DNA from: Microstegium vimineum
Lineage: Eukaryota; Streptophyta; Magnoliopsida; Poales; Poaceae
Assembly (NCBI GenBank): GCA_022036555.1
Contig: CM039123.1
Span: 17,334,326-17,398,325, forward strand
DNA length: 64,000 bases
Direction of reading: 5' to 3'
Shown here: positions 44,407-55,517 of the stretch, in pieces
How the letters are laid out: each line of letters starts with the position of its first letter
Position numbering within the stretch: position 1 is the first letter of the stretch
Made by a program: the position numbers and the translations under genes
The notes under the pieces: model-generated
The model's input: only the letters and a program-made list of their open reading frames with translations
What the model was told of the DNA's origin: nothing
Database searches by the model: none

Positions 44407-46199
44407 TGTTGACACTTCTTAGCGTTGCACCACAAATAGAGATAAATCCCTATCCCCGGTACGGCGCCAGAAATGCTTATGGGTATTTCTTATGACTATT
44501 GGATAAATCCGCAAGCGCACAAATTATACCGCTGTAGCACTTCACCTAGGAATATTCCAAGGTATCGTAATTTATTTTATCCCAAGGGAAAGCTGAGCTA
44601 GAAATGATAATTAGAGAGAGATCCTAGAGAGTACCTCAACTTAGTATCGACTAGTATAGGTGGGTAAATGATAAATATGATAGGAAGGGGATTGATGAAT
44701 GAAAGAGCCTAGGTAAATGATACTTAGAATGGACTAGATAGATTAGCTAGGTGGGAGGACAACGAGAGAGTACAAGGGACTCCTAAGCAATTCTACTTTA
44801 ATATACTTAGCTAATTAACTAGACTAAACACTATAGTTTGCCTCCTCAATACAAGTATGCTAGGCGAGGGGATAGATCAGTAGGAGGACAAAAACTACTA
44901 CCGGACCGCGCCCTCCTATTGTCTTGAAGCCCTACCTTTTAAGAACTTAACTGACATGCGTGATGGAATACTAAGGCTAGATAGAGCTGTCACCTTCTAC
45001 TAGCATCCACGAACAATCCACGCAATAAGCGGTAATCAAGGATAAGCTAATATATAAGCACCACGCTTACACACAACTTATTACTTTGACTACAATCAAT
45101 AATCAAAGCACCCTATGATAGGCAATGATCGCATACAGGAAAGGTCACAAGGATCACAAACTATAAATGTAAAGGCTATTAAAGAGCAAAAGCATATAAC
45201 AATACTATATCTAGTATAGTAATGCTCAAAGTAAAGTAAATACTAAGTAAAGTAAAGGGAAAGGATAATATATTGATAAAGATAAAGTCTTACAAAGAAG
45301 AAAAGATACAAGAGCTATACCAGACTTCCCAGAAGACAACTCCGGAAATCCCGAGCAAGCTCGACTCAACTCTAACTCCCACTCTAGACTAACTACTAGA
45401 ACAATTCTAAGGAATGTTCTAAGGAATGGAGCTTGTAGGCTTCTTCACCATATGTAGAGAGGGGGGTATGGCCCTCTATTTATTGTAGAGGAGTGGAGTA
45501 GGGGCTACTCCATCGCCACGTCAGCGATCTATGGCCTCCCATCCTCCACCATTGGATCAAACCTCCTTTGCAACCGACATTGGATGAATGGTGGTGATCC
45601 AACATGTGGGGAAGGAGTATGGCGGTTGGGAGGAGCCAATCGACCTACGGGGGTGGTTGGCCGAACCCCCCTATGGCCAGTGGGCCTCCCTGTACCCTCT
45701 AGGGTGTGGCCCCACTGGTCAGGGACTGCTTGAAGGCCAGGTGGGCCCTTTGGATGGTCGGCCGCCCCCTGGGGGTCACTGGCCCACCTCCTGCTCCCTA
45801 GTGCTGGTCCCACCTGTCATTGAGGTTATTTGTTGGTTCTGAGGTGGTTGTCATGTTTATCTTCTTGGTGTGGGCCCATGGATCCTTGTGCTTTGCTTGT
45901 GAGCCGTTGAGAGAAAGCACAGAGTGATCCAATGGATGGATTTCACTCTAGAGTGCCTCTCTTGGATCATGGTCGAGGGGGAGAGCTAGGTGGGCCCATA
46001 GGGTGGTCGGTCGACCCCCTATGTGGGTCCCACTAGCTCTCACTTGCTTCATTTCTTCATCCCTGCACTCAAACACTCATGTACATGTGGAACTAGTTAT
46101 TTGATAAACTATGTTCATGATGTGTTTGTTTTATCCCTGATCCAGAGGTTGGTGGCACAATTTTAAGTATAGAAAAGTTAATCATAACTTGTGCCAACA
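44407..46199 (-). repeat. Athila-A 5' LTR
   Basis: Partner of 25172-26949. The TATA box is altered here: the minus strand reads AATAAATA at 45477-45484 instead of TATAAATA. Palindrome versions lie at 45651-45671, 45751-45770 and 46001-46020. Confidence 0.88.
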
Positions 46200-46871
46200 C
46201 CTTGCAATCGGATGCTAAGGTCATTTCCAGATTTCGTATTTGAGTCCCTTTTTTTATGGATGATTGGTTCATGGTATTCCCCGGAGGAAGGCACCGAGCT
46301 CTCGGGACCCGTCGAACGGACCCGGGTACTAGATGAAACCGATTTGGGGTGAGCCACGACATCGGCCACTAGTCGGAACCCTATCGAATGGGAACCAGTA
46401 CCCCACTCAAATTTTCCCGATATCAGCTCGACGAGCATCCATGGTTCGTCCGCCTCGAGGATAGCATGGTTCGGTTCACATTCCCCCTTCTCGCGGAGAG
46501 ATGCGCGGGGAACGTACAAAAGACGATACGGTTCCGAGAGGATTTCTTTACTCCGAGTAAAGACTCAGGGGCTGGCATCGCACTTTGCTCCGGTTCTCGC
46601 AACTGGGTGGGGAAAAGATAGACGCATAAAGCCTCGCACAACAAAGGAACATACGAGTAAGACAAAGCAAATACATCATATTTCATGTGCTGACCGTCGC
46701 GGAAAGTTACGTTCCATTCCAGGACCATAGGGACCAGGACACACAAGGCGGACGCTGCGCACGATCTACAAAAAGACAATGGACTGAAGGGAGATCCCGG
46801 CCGAGGGCCAAAGGAAAGGAAAAAAGGGCAGGCATATCACGCCCTGCGCATACCGATAATAAGGCGGCCTA

Positions 46872-47541
46872 TCAGGCAGGCTCCCAACGGGCCAACTGTC
46901 GCTTCTTCGTCTCCAGGGACAAAACAGCGACGGCGCCACCACCACCAAGACCTACACGGTCGACTACGCGACCCAATTCGGTGACGCCCCGCCGGCTTTG
47001 GGAGGACCTGAACCAGCACCGGTGGGCGTTCAGGACCGCCACCACGAAGCTCAGCCAGCCATACAACTGCTGTGGAAACACAGACGCTGTATGATCAAGG
47101 CAACCCCATGCGCGTGTACGGGTGATGCCCGCCTGACTTCCTGGGCCTCGGAGGGCGGTGCTGTCACGTCCTCACCCCGACGTGACCAGACACGCCGGCC
47201 TACAGGCCAACCGACTCCCAACACACCACCAGCTGGGCCAAGGAACGTCTGGCTTAGAGGACCGCGCGGGCGGACCGCACAGTCTTTCCAGTAGACGCTT
47301 CCTTGGCTCCCTGCGAAGGGAGACGATGAAGAGGCACCACCATCTCATGGGATGAGATGACGGGGAAGAACTGTGCACATAGCAGGGCTCCCCTAATCTC
47401 TCCCAACCGACAACATGAGACAATGGTACCTCCTACGCAGAACTTCCTCCGATCTCGGTTTTGCTCTAAAAAGGCCGCTCGCCAGGGCGGCTCAAGGGTA
47501 TCTCCGACGAGGCCTTAGAGGAAGAAGATGGGGCAAGCCAT
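46872..47541 (-). pseudogene. Possible decayed antisense ORF of Tat-2
   Basis: Two frames read like protein: one at 47423-47172 with RWWCLFIVSLRREPRKRL, and one at 47081-46872 ending LETKKRQLARWEPA. They are in different frames and no family is recognised. Support comes from the upstream TATA box and the equivalent position in Tat-1. Confidence 0.25.
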
Positions 47542-47579
47542 GTTGTGAGGTTGTGTGTCTCCTCGCAGACGGCCACCCC

Positions 47580-47587
47580 TATTTATA
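47580..47587 (-). promoter_or_regulatory. TATA box of a possible antisense gene in Tat-2
   Basis: TATAAATA (context GGCTATAAATAGGGG) on the minus strand, with a 5' UTR-like ACACACAACCTCACAACATGG downstream. The first ATG (47541) opens only eight codons, so either a later start or a mutation is involved. The place and direction match the antisense gene of Tat-1. Confidence 0.45.
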
Positions 47588-47733
47588 GCCCGCCAGGGCA
47601 CTCACGCGGCAACCGGCCCGTGAAGCTACAACACTCGCCCTCCGACCGAATCACACTGTGCGCCAGTACCTATTTTTAAGAGGGTGTGGCTGTTGACGGT
47701 CCTTAAGTACCAATTTTAACCGTCAACTAAACA

Positions 47734-47896
47734 CAAGGAAAAAAATAGCCCGCTATTTTTGCCGCTATAGCCTGAAATAGCTTGAAAAGAATTGTGCCGC
47801 TATTTGCGTTCATGCACAATTTTGCCTCTAAAGTCCGCTAATTACGGTTTATAAAACGCTAAACACCTTGGCCTTAGCTCGCTATTTAAAACATTG
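47734..47896. mobile_element. 163-bp hAT-type MITE in the Athila-C LTR
   Basis: Terminal inverted repeats CAAGGAAAAAAATAGCCCGC and CAATGTTTTAAATAGCGAGC (18-22 bp, imperfect), flanked by a perfect 8-bp duplication ACTAAACA at 47726-47733 and 47897-47904. The homologous place in Athila-B lacks it. TIRs starting CA and an 8-bp duplication fit the hAT superfamily. Confidence 0.82.
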
Positions 47897-48284
47897 ACTA
47901 AACATAAAAAAGGATCCATATGCAATTCCCATCTAGATATAGGGGGGTTTACTAATGAAATTCCACAAGTTTTGGTCAATGTCTGTTTCTGTAGGGGGTT
48001 ATCAGGAAATACCAAGGAAAGGCCCACATGTCATGTTTATATAGAGATAATTATCAACCGCACAATTTTCTATACTCTAGAAGGTACCAGAAGACATGAG
48101 AATGAACGGGAGGCGAAACGGGCCCAGAGCCTGGGCACCCGCCCTGACCCCTAGGGCACCCGCCCTATGCTAGCAACCAAACAGATTCAACTTCGCGGAT
48201 CGTGCTCCACCGCCTTTGAGGATCAATCTAAACCCTTCGCCTAAGGTCGGTTTGATCCGACGACCGACGTTCATTTGAGGAGGC

Positions 48285-48292
48285 TATATAAG
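48285..48292 (+). promoter_or_regulatory. TATA box of the Athila-C LTR
   Basis: TATATAAG in GAGGCTATATAAGCAAGG, 119 bp after the paired GC motif. Confidence 0.65.
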
Positions 48293-49144
48293 CAAGGCCC
48301 CTGACCCCTGAGGGTACACCCCATTATCATAATTCATAGAGAGAGCAAAAGCTAGGATTTGGATATGAGAGGTGTCCCTCCAATGGACATTCTCTCTTCT
48401 CTAAACTAGAATAGATCTAGATAGTAGAGAGATGGAGAGTGAGGGAAGATTAGAGGAGATGCCGGCCTGTCGGTGCCTCCTCCGGTTGTACTTAGACATG
48501 ATCAAGCCCTAATCAAGCTTGCTCCTGAGATCACTCTGGTAATCTACTTCTTATTTCATTGAGTAATTACTATGCTTCTGATTTGCAACTCAGTTTGCAA
48601 CTCTTTCGAGTACTTTAATCTATAGGACCCTATAGGTTAGAGGAGTAGTATAGGTGTAAGCGTGGTGCTTAGATCTAGATTACTTGTGAATGTCTCCTAC
48701 ATTCTGGACCCGTGGGTGTAGCGCGGAAGTGACATTTCCGTTGTTACCTTTGGATCCCACATCCCGTTTGTTTGACTCGCAGGACTGGTATACCTATGGT
48801 TAAGCATCCTCTGTGGTGTCTCTTTTCACATGGTACGTCCCTAGATATAGATATATCTCCTTGATATCAGAAGTAGAGAAACCCGAGTTATCCTCTCTAT
48901 TCTCCTATTATCGCCCTTACACAAGATTGTTCTCACTTACCTTTAACCGTATTTTCACCTTATCTTATTCTTACCATATACTTTATTTTCACCCACTTAT
49001 CTTTTCTGGTTAAGTTGGAGCGTAGTTGATTCTCCCGTTTCCCTGTGGATTCGATATTTAAAACCCGTCCCGGGTGAAAGCTACAACGGTATCCGTGCGC
49101 TTGCGGATTTATCTGTGTGCGTCTAAAATACCCAACAAGCTTTC

Positions 49145-49162
49145 TGGCGCCGTTGCCGGGGA
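49145..49162 (+). other. Athila-C primer binding site (tRNA-Asp type)
   Basis: TGGCGCCGTTGCCGGGGA, 7 nt after the LTR. Confidence 0.87.
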
Positions 49163-49323
49163 AACGGTTGTTGAGTTAACTACAAACTAGATTAATCATT
49201 TATTTTCTAAATTAAAAAAAATATCTTTATCCTTCCTTATCTTTATCCTTTTCCTCTACTTTTATTCTTCACCTCATCTCTGCTATTCTTTCTTCTTACC
49301 TATTTCCTGGTCTCTTGTCTATC

Positions 49324-49740
49324 ATGGAGAATAACATTCCTATCTATCAATATGGTAGACTCACGGGCACATACCTCAAACCACCAGAATCTTCAAAGCC
49401 TATCATGACATCTAGTTTTGAGATAAGCCCGAAATACATAAAATTTCTTCAAAAACAACCTTTCTCGGGAGAAGATGAGGAAAACCCTTACACACACCTA
49501 GAAGAGTTTGGACGAGTCTGTGACCTCTTTCGCATAGAAGGCATGTCCGATGAGACCATTCAATGGAAGCTCTTTCCGTACTCTTTAACGGGAAGAGCTA
49601 AACATTGGTACAAACTCAACATAGGAAGTGTTCAAGGTGATTGGAAGGTGCTATCCAATAATTTCCTTAGAAAATATTTTCCAATCACCAAAGAGGTTGA
49701 TCTTCGGAATGAGATTCTTACTTTTAGACAACTAGAAGAG
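49324..49740 (+). pseudogene. Athila-C gag, N-terminal part, cut by Athila-B
   Basis: ATG at 49324 (MENNIPIYQYGRLTG). The capsid block FLQKQPFSGEDEENPYTHLE, FRIEGMSDETIQWKLFPYSL and TGRAKHWYKL is clean and has no stop until the Athila-B LTR interrupts it at 49740. Upstream in-frame TTG/GTG starts are ignored because the ATG fits the usual MEN start. Confidence 0.8.
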
Positions 49741-50498
49741 TGTTGATATTTGTTAACACAGACAGAGAAATCACTAGGAAGTAATCCGCAAGCGCACGGA
49801 TACCGGTGAGCACTTCACCCGGGAGATAGTCCAGAGTATCGTTATTTGTTTTTCCGCAGGGAGAAAGGGTGCATCTGACTAACCAAATCTATGCTAGTAA
49901 CCCTTAGGCTACAAACAAGGTGATCGTCATATAAGCGACTAGAGAAGATCGCAACTGTAGTCTCGTTCTAGTCTATATAAGATATGATCTATTATTCTAT
50001 TGGGGAGAACCATCGTGAGAAGAGACACCTTAGAGGATGCTTAACACGCGGCCTATGAAACCCTATCGGCCCTTCTAACGGGATTGTGGGTTCCAAAGGT
50101 ATCTACCGAATTGTCACTTTCCGAGCTACTACCACAGATCCGGCTAGATAGGGGATATCTATGAGTATCCTAGCCCAAAAACCACGTTTACGCTAAAGAT
50201 GATTACCTTACTCTCTACGTGAAGAGAATAAAGTAAACTCACAAACCAAAGAATAATAAACAGGAGGTTCTGGAGTCTTCTAGATTAGTCTTTTTCGTAC
50301 GGAGGTGTTATGTGTCTATGTAATCCTTACTTGTGGGCCTCTTTTGCTCTTTTGCAGTTGACTCCCTACAGAAACAGATAAACACCAAAACTCATGGAAT
50401 TATGTCAGTTAAAACCCTATATCTAGGTAGTGTGTTGCAAATATATCCTTTCTTCTGCTTAGTTGACACTTAGAATTGATACTTAAGAGGTGTCAGCA
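49741..50498 (-). repeat. Athila-B 3' LTR with a promoter-removing deletion
   Basis: Matches the right LTR except that about 490 bp (57913-58403 in the right LTR) are missing, with the junction near 50264. The lost part carries the TATA box and the paired GC motif. Confidence 0.85.
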
Positions 50499-51871
50499 AG
50501 CTCCCCCATACTTAGGCTTTTACTCGTCCTCGAGAAAAGGATGGTTAAAACATAAGCTTAAGGTTGAGACATCAATAATAGAAAGATTCCTTTTATACCT
50601 ATACTGCGAGAGTTTAGTAGAGTCATCATATCACTATGAGCAATTGAGGAAGAAAGTAGCTAGAAATAGAGACCCTTCATCTATCAATCTTGTCACTTGG
50701 AGTTTTTGCATGTTTAGCTTACTTTTTCCTTGGTGCTCAGATCACTCATAAATGAATCTCAAAAAGTATAGGTAAACGTGGCATACTTACCTTGCATGTA
50801 ATTCCTGCTCAAACCGGGATCCGAGGAGAATAATGCCATACTCTTAGATCAAGACTTGTTGGTCAAGTTTTATTATTGTGTCAACTCTTACTGGTGTATT
50901 TCTATTAGATGAGACATGGGCTATCATTATATATGTTGTTTTTTTGAGTGGGTGCTGATGTACCCCTAATTCTACTGCGAGGTTGTCGGACTTTTTGCCC
51001 ATTTTTATTTCCTCGAATTTAAAATATTTTTGCATAGCCCATTCCTCTAATGCAATACTACTTCGGAAGAGTGAATCTTTTGTGTTTGTAAAGTATGAAT
51101 GAAGCCTTGACCTTGGGAGTATGATAAAATTCTAACAAGGATCCACACGATTCAAACAAACTCAATACAAAGTAAGTAGCCTTTTGGCTTTTGATTGGTA
51201 AGTGTAAAGCATATAAGGGATGGTAGTTATTTATTTTAAAAGAAATTCTCCAAGTGACAGAGATTATCAAGAATTAAGTTCTCTTATTCTACCATCTTAT
51301 ATTCCACAACGACTTAAGTAACATGGAGTCTCTAAATAAATTCTCAACAATAGCAGGATTCCAGGAAAGTTCATGTAGTGTGTCTATTTCATAAAGATAT
51401 TTTTAAGTAAACATTTTAGCATTTTATCATGTTTAAAGATTTTATTTATGGAAACTAACTGCACAAATTAAATTTTGAAGATGTGTATGAAAATATGTAG
51501 TGTGCAGGGTGCAAACCTGAGTGTGGTCGAAGGACAGAGCAGGGGTGCCCTGCCCAGGGCGGGCGCCCTGGGTAGTAGGGCGGCCGCCCAGCTGGGGTGG
51601 CCCCTCGGCCTTTGCTTCGCCGAGTGCGGTTGTTACTCTATTTGTTTCTGAAATATTTGATCGTTGCGGTTGAATCTGTTCGTCTCGTCATCGGGGGTCT
51701 CCACCATACTTGTTTCTTGTTTTCTTTTGAATACAAAGTGGAGACAAGCAAGGTACAATAATAGAAATGCTCTTTATTTATTATTTATTCTGAGACATGT
51801 ATTACAAGGGAAATGAATCGAACTAATACTAGCTAATGGATCTAATCATGTCTCAAAACTAACTAAAGAAT
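50499..51871 (-). other. Athila-B polypurine tract and 3' spacer
   Basis: The minus strand reads ATGGGGGAGCT directly before the 3' LTR. The remaining 1.3 kb has no gene. A paired GC motif lies at 51557-51569 and 51578-51590. Confidence 0.55.
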
Positions 51872-52492
51872 CTACCGACATTCTAAATACTTCATCTTCT
51901 TGCTAAGCTCATCTACGTCACTCCTAAGGTTTCCTGTGGTGGTGTTCAGGTTTGTGATCTGCCTAGAGAGAAAGTTTAGAGTGGTTTGGATATTGATGAT
52001 CGTAGCATGGAAGTCTTTCTCTAGGTCAGCTACGGTTTTGCGGCGCTTGGGAGATGACTCGAAGGAATTGAGGGAGTGCTTCGGGGCGTCCTTCGGTGGC
52101 ACGAACTTGACTTTAGGAGCCCGGATTCCCTCGAAGTAGGGACGTTCCTCCTCGGTTGTGTACTTGATGTGGTTGAGCTCTCCATTTCGATGGGTCTTTA
52201 CTCCTATGACCCTCTCCTTGGGTCTTGGAGGAAGAACCTTGGTGCCGGCAGGTACCTTGATGATGGGCTCTTCTTTCGGCCCTTTTAGTAGGAGCGGTTG
52301 CGGCGGTGCTGGGAGGACAGGCTGGGCATAGTAGGATCTGCTGTGGTGCTGCTGCTTTGGTGGAATGGTGGCGAGAGGGAGCTCATCGTGGACGATTACT
52401 AAGGCCTTGGCATCTGGGTCTTCCTTCGGGAGCTTGTCGAGGTTGGATCCGTAGGGGACCATTCTCCTCTCGGTGTTGCGGTTGCTGGCCAT
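51872..52492 (-). CDS. Athila-B accessory protein, 206 aa, intact, unknown function
   Basis: ATG at 52492 in a strong context (CCCATGGCC), open to TGA/TAG at 51872. N-terminal half Pro/Gln-rich (PAPPQPLLLKGPKEEP, about 61-76); basic nuclear-localisation-like SSPKRRK at 146-152; then a heptad-like coiled coil to the end (VADLEKDFHATI ... LSRQITNLNTTTGNL ... VDELSKKMKYLE, 154-204). I do not recognise a family. A TATA box 83 bp upstream and a nearby paired GC motif suggest its own transcript. It sits where Athila elements carry env-like genes but has no signal peptide or membrane segment. A coiled-coil nuclear or particle-associated protein is the plain reading. It is intact while the neighbouring pol has several breaks. 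Confidence 0.68.
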   Translation of the reverse strand: MASNRNTERRMVPYGSNLDKLPKEDPDAKALVIVHDELPLATIPPKQQHHSRSYYAQPVLPAPPQPLLLKGPKEEPIIKVPAGTKVLPPRPKERVIGVKTHRNGELNHIKYTTEEERPYFEGIRAPKVKFVPPKDAPKHSLNSFESSPKRRKTVADLEKDFHATIINIQTTLNFLSRQITNLNTTTGNLRSDVDELSKKMKYLECR

Positions 52493-52574
52493 GGGAGCAA
52501 AGAGAGCTAGCTGGCTTCTAAGCGAGAGCTAAGGGAAAGATTGAATGATGATGATGGCTGACGTCAGGGGGTTG

Positions 52575-52582
52575 TTTATATA
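52575..52582 (-). promoter_or_regulatory. Internal TATA box for the Athila-B accessory gene
   Basis: TATATAAA in CACCCCTATATAAACAACC, with TGACGTCA at 52559-52566 just downstream and a CATCATCATTC start-like stretch about 30 bp on. Upstream lie a GAAGGTTC (GAAnnTTC, heat-shock-element half pair) at 52680-52687 and the paired GC motif at 52725-52758. Confidence 0.6.
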
Positions 52583-52724
52583 GGGGTGGAAAACGGCCTC
52601 TAGAAACATCTAGGGAGCAAATCTCGCGGAAAAAAGGTTGGATAAGTGTTCTGTAAGGTTTATCGGATAAGGGAGACTAGAAGGTTCGGTGAGCGAAAGG
52701 CAGTGGCGAGAGGTTACAGGAGTG

Positions 52725-52758
52725 GGGCAGCCGCCCTGGGCCTTAGGGCGCCCGCCCT
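52725..52758. promoter_or_regulatory. Paired GC motif upstream of the internal promoter
   Basis: GGGCAGCCGCCCT at 52725-52737 and GGGCGCCCGCCCT at 52746-52758, start to start 21 bp. The same pair is in the Athila-C LTR (48133/48154), Athila-B LTR (58335/58355) and 3' spacer (51557/51578). Confidence 0.75.
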
Positions 52759-52869
52759 GGCCTTCTCTCCTCTGCCAGGCCTCTTCTGCGTACTCGTTCC
52801 TAGTAGATTCTATACCTCGAAAAACATATGCATGGCCCAGAAATGTAAAATTAAAGTGGTTGGGCCTTA

Positions 52870-55517
52870 AAAATCACTTAAAAGGTAGAAATTAATTATG
52901 TCTATTTCTTCTATTTTTTCATTAGGTTCTAGAAATATTTTAAGACGTTGACCATTTACCTTGAATAACGTACCTTCGTCATTTTGAAGTGTGATTGCTC
53001 CATGGGATGATGAATTGATTACCTTATATGGTCCTTCCCATTTGCTTCGTAGCTTTCTGTGTCCGAAGAGCTTTACCCTGGAATTAAAAAGTAATACCTT
53101 ATCTCCGGGTGTGAACTCTTTCTTTTTGATCTTCTTGTCAAGCCATCATTTGACTCTTTGTAGATCTTTAAATTGTGATATGCTTTTTCTCTCCACTCCT
53201 CTAGCTCTGATAGTTGCATTTGTCGATTCTCTCCAGCAGCCTCAAAGTCCATATTCCATCTTTTTATAGCCCAGTGTGCTTTGAACTCTAGTTCAATAGG
53301 TAGGTGACAAGTCTTCCCATATACGAGTTGATATGGAGACATTCCAATTGGGGTTTTGTATGCAGTCCGCTATGCCCAGAGTGCATCGGGTAACTTGTCC
53401 TTCCACGCTGTTCCCATCTCATTCACTATCCTCTGAAGAATATTCTTGATTTGTTTGTTTGAGGTCTCTGCTTGGCCACTTGTCTGAGGATGATAAGGTG
53501 TAGCGATGCTGTGGTGGATCCCATGACTTGCTAGATACTTCTCAAAATGTTTGTCGATGAAATGTGATCCTCCATCACTTATCACTAGTCTGGGGACTCC
53601 AAATCTTGGGAATATGGTCTCTTCCAACATCCTCTTTGAATTTACATTGTCTGCATGTTTGCAAGGTAATAATTCCACCCACTTGGAGACATAATCGGCT
53701 GCCACTAAGATATACTCACACTTCTTTGATGGGGGAAATGGTCCCATATAGTCGATTCCCCAAACATCAAAGAGCTCTATCTGCAGATTGCTGGTGAGTG
53801 GCATGGCATCCCTTGAATTTATGTTGCCGTGTCTTTGACATGGCCCACATCTTCTGATAAATTCTTTAGTGTCTTCATACATTGCTGGCCAATAGAATCC
53901 ACACTGCCAAATTTTTGCATGTGTGCGGAATGCTCCATAATGACCTCCATATTGTGATGAGTGGCATCTCTCAATGATCTTCATTCCTTCTTCAATAGTC
54001 ACACATCTCCTGAGTAAACCGTCAGAGCATACTCGGAAGAGGTATGACTCATCCCATATGTGTGAACGACTCTCTTGAATAAGCTTTCTTTTGTTCCCTC
54101 CTGGTGGTACATATCCTGAAACCATGAAATTAACAATATCTGCATACCAGGGGTCGGATCTGTGGATCCCGTAGAGCATGTCGTCCCGGAGTGAATCATC
54201 AATGGGTATTTCCTGCGGATTCTTAAAATACATTCTAGACAAGTGATTTGCAACAAGATTGTCTACTCCTTTTATTTCTAAGTCAAATTCTTGGAGCAGC
54301 AAGATCCATCTTATTAAGCGAGGTTTAGCATCTTTTTTAGTGAGCAGATATTTCAGAGCAGCATGATTAGAATAAACAATTACTTTGGCTCCTACTAAAT
54401 AAGATCTAAATTTGTCTATAGCAAAAATAACAGCCAGGAGCTCTTTTTCAGTGGTTGCATAATTAAGTTGAGGTCCTGTCAAAGTTTTACTAGCATAAGC
54501 TATTGCATGATGCTTCTTATCCTTAGTTTGTCCCAAAACTACCCCCACAGCATAGTCACTAGCATCAGATATAATTTCAAAAGGTAAAGACCAATCAGGG
54601 GGTTGAATGATTGGTGCAGAGATGAGTGCTGTCTTTAACAATTCAAAAGCTTTTAAACAAGCATCATCAAATTCAAAAGGAGCATCCTTGGCTAGCAAAA
54701 GAGTTAATGGTCTAGCAATAAATGAGAAATCTTTTATAAATCTTCTATAAAAATCAGCATGACCAAGGAAGCTTCTTATACCTTTCACATTTACAGGCGG
54801 AGGTAACTGTTCAATTACTTCAATTTTAGCTTTGTCTACCTCGATGCCTCTTTCAGATATTAGATGTCCTAGCACTATTCCTTCTTTGACCATAAAATGA
54901 CATTTCTCCCAATTAAGGACTAAATGTTTTTCTTTACATCTTTGCAACACTCTATCTAAATTTTCAAGACAACTATCGAAAGTTTTTCCATAAACAGAGA
55001 AATCATCCATGAAAACTTCCATAATATCTTCAATCATGTCAGAAAATATAGACATCATGCATCTTTGAGAAGAAGCTGGAGCATTACATAGCCCAAAAGA
55101 CATTCTACGATAAGCATAAGTTCTATATGGACAAGTAAAGGTTGTTTTACTTTGGTCATCTGGATGGATCGGGATTTGGTGATACCCTGAATATCCATCT
55201 AAGAAAGATAAGAAAGAGTGGTTGGCTAACCGCTCTAACATCTCATCTATAAAAGGTAAAGGAAAGTGATCATTTTTTGTAGCTTTATTCAGCTTTCTAT
55301 AATCTATACACATCCGCCATCCTGTGACGGTGCGTTGAGGAATCAGCTCATTCTTTTCATTTGCGACAACAGTCATGCCTCCCTTCTTAGGCACAACTTG
55401 CACAGGACTTACCCACTCACTATGCGGCATGGGATATATAATCCCTGCATGCAGCAACTTTAAAACTTCTTTCTTGACTACCTCTCTCATCGCGTTATTG
55501 AGTCTTTGTTGGGGCTC
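52870..55517 (-). pseudogene. Athila-B pol: RT, RNase H, integrase
   Basis: The main frame (706 codons from 55490) has RT with CIDYRKLNKATKNDHFPLPF (61-80) and catalytic FMDD (160-163), RNase H (SDASDYAVGVVLGQ; TTEKELLAVIFA), the integrase finger (HYGAFRTHAKIW ... CGPCQ) and the D, D, E residues in GIDYMGPF, SDGGSHF and SGQAETSNKQ. TAG at 53370 interrupts the same frame, which goes on to 53073. After a frameshift near 53150 the C-terminal part (KWEGPYKV type) reaches about 52870. Confidence 0.9.

Larger units (their letters stand above)
25172..46199 (-). mobile_element. Athila-A: Athila-lineage element with gag, protease and ORF1 but no pol; split by Sire-1
   Basis: LTRs at 25172-26949 and 44407-46199 (1778 and 1793 bp, TGTTGACA...GTGCCAACA) with a near-perfect target duplication (CCTGG left, CCTTG right). 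The tRNA-Asp-type primer site next to the right LTR sets the minus orientation. Removing Sire-1 leaves about 9.7 kb: gag, protease, a spacer with palindromes, an ATHILA ORF1-like gene and a long 3' spacer. RT, RNase H and integrase are absent, so it needs enzymes from another element. Confidence 0.85.
17342..47690 (+). mobile_element. Tat-2: Ty3/gypsy Tat-lineage element, heavily interrupted; 3' LTR not seen
   Basis: A 5' LTR (17342-18445), primer site, decayed gag, protease, second RNase H and integrase are on the plus strand. RT and the first RNase H are missing and replaced by Tat-3 (21440-22816). After integrase (stop at 24568) the 3' non-coding part runs to 25171, is split by Athila-A (25172-46199), and continues at 46200-47690 until Athila-C cuts in. 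The 3' LTR is presumably right of the window. Confidence 0.8.
46200..47690 (+). other. Tat-2 3' part, right piece, with an antisense gene region
   Basis: GC content and word usage match 24569-25171, not the flanking Athila elements. The plus strand lacks a convincing gene. Minus-strand frames near 46872-47081 and 47172-47423 look protein-like (for example QQLYGWLSFVVAVLNAH) and may be a decayed antisense gene. Confidence 0.45.
47691..49137 (+). repeat. Athila-C 5' LTR
   Basis: TGTTGACGG...AATACCCAACA. It holds a MITE (47734-47896), the paired GC motif GGGCACCCGCCCT at 48133-48145 and 48154-48166, and a TATATAAG box at 48285-48292. Its U5 has the GTGCGCTTGCGGATT motif common to all three Athila families here. 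Confidence 0.83.
47691..49740 (+). mobile_element. Athila-C: 5' part of an Athila-lineage element inserted in Tat-2
   Basis: LTR 47691-49137, tRNA-Asp-type primer site and the start of gag. It is interrupted at 49740 by Athila-B; the remainder must lie right of the window. The LTR ends resemble those of Athila-B (TGTTGACGGTCCTTAAGTACC against TGCTGACACCTCTTAAGTATC), so the two are related families. Confidence 0.83.
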
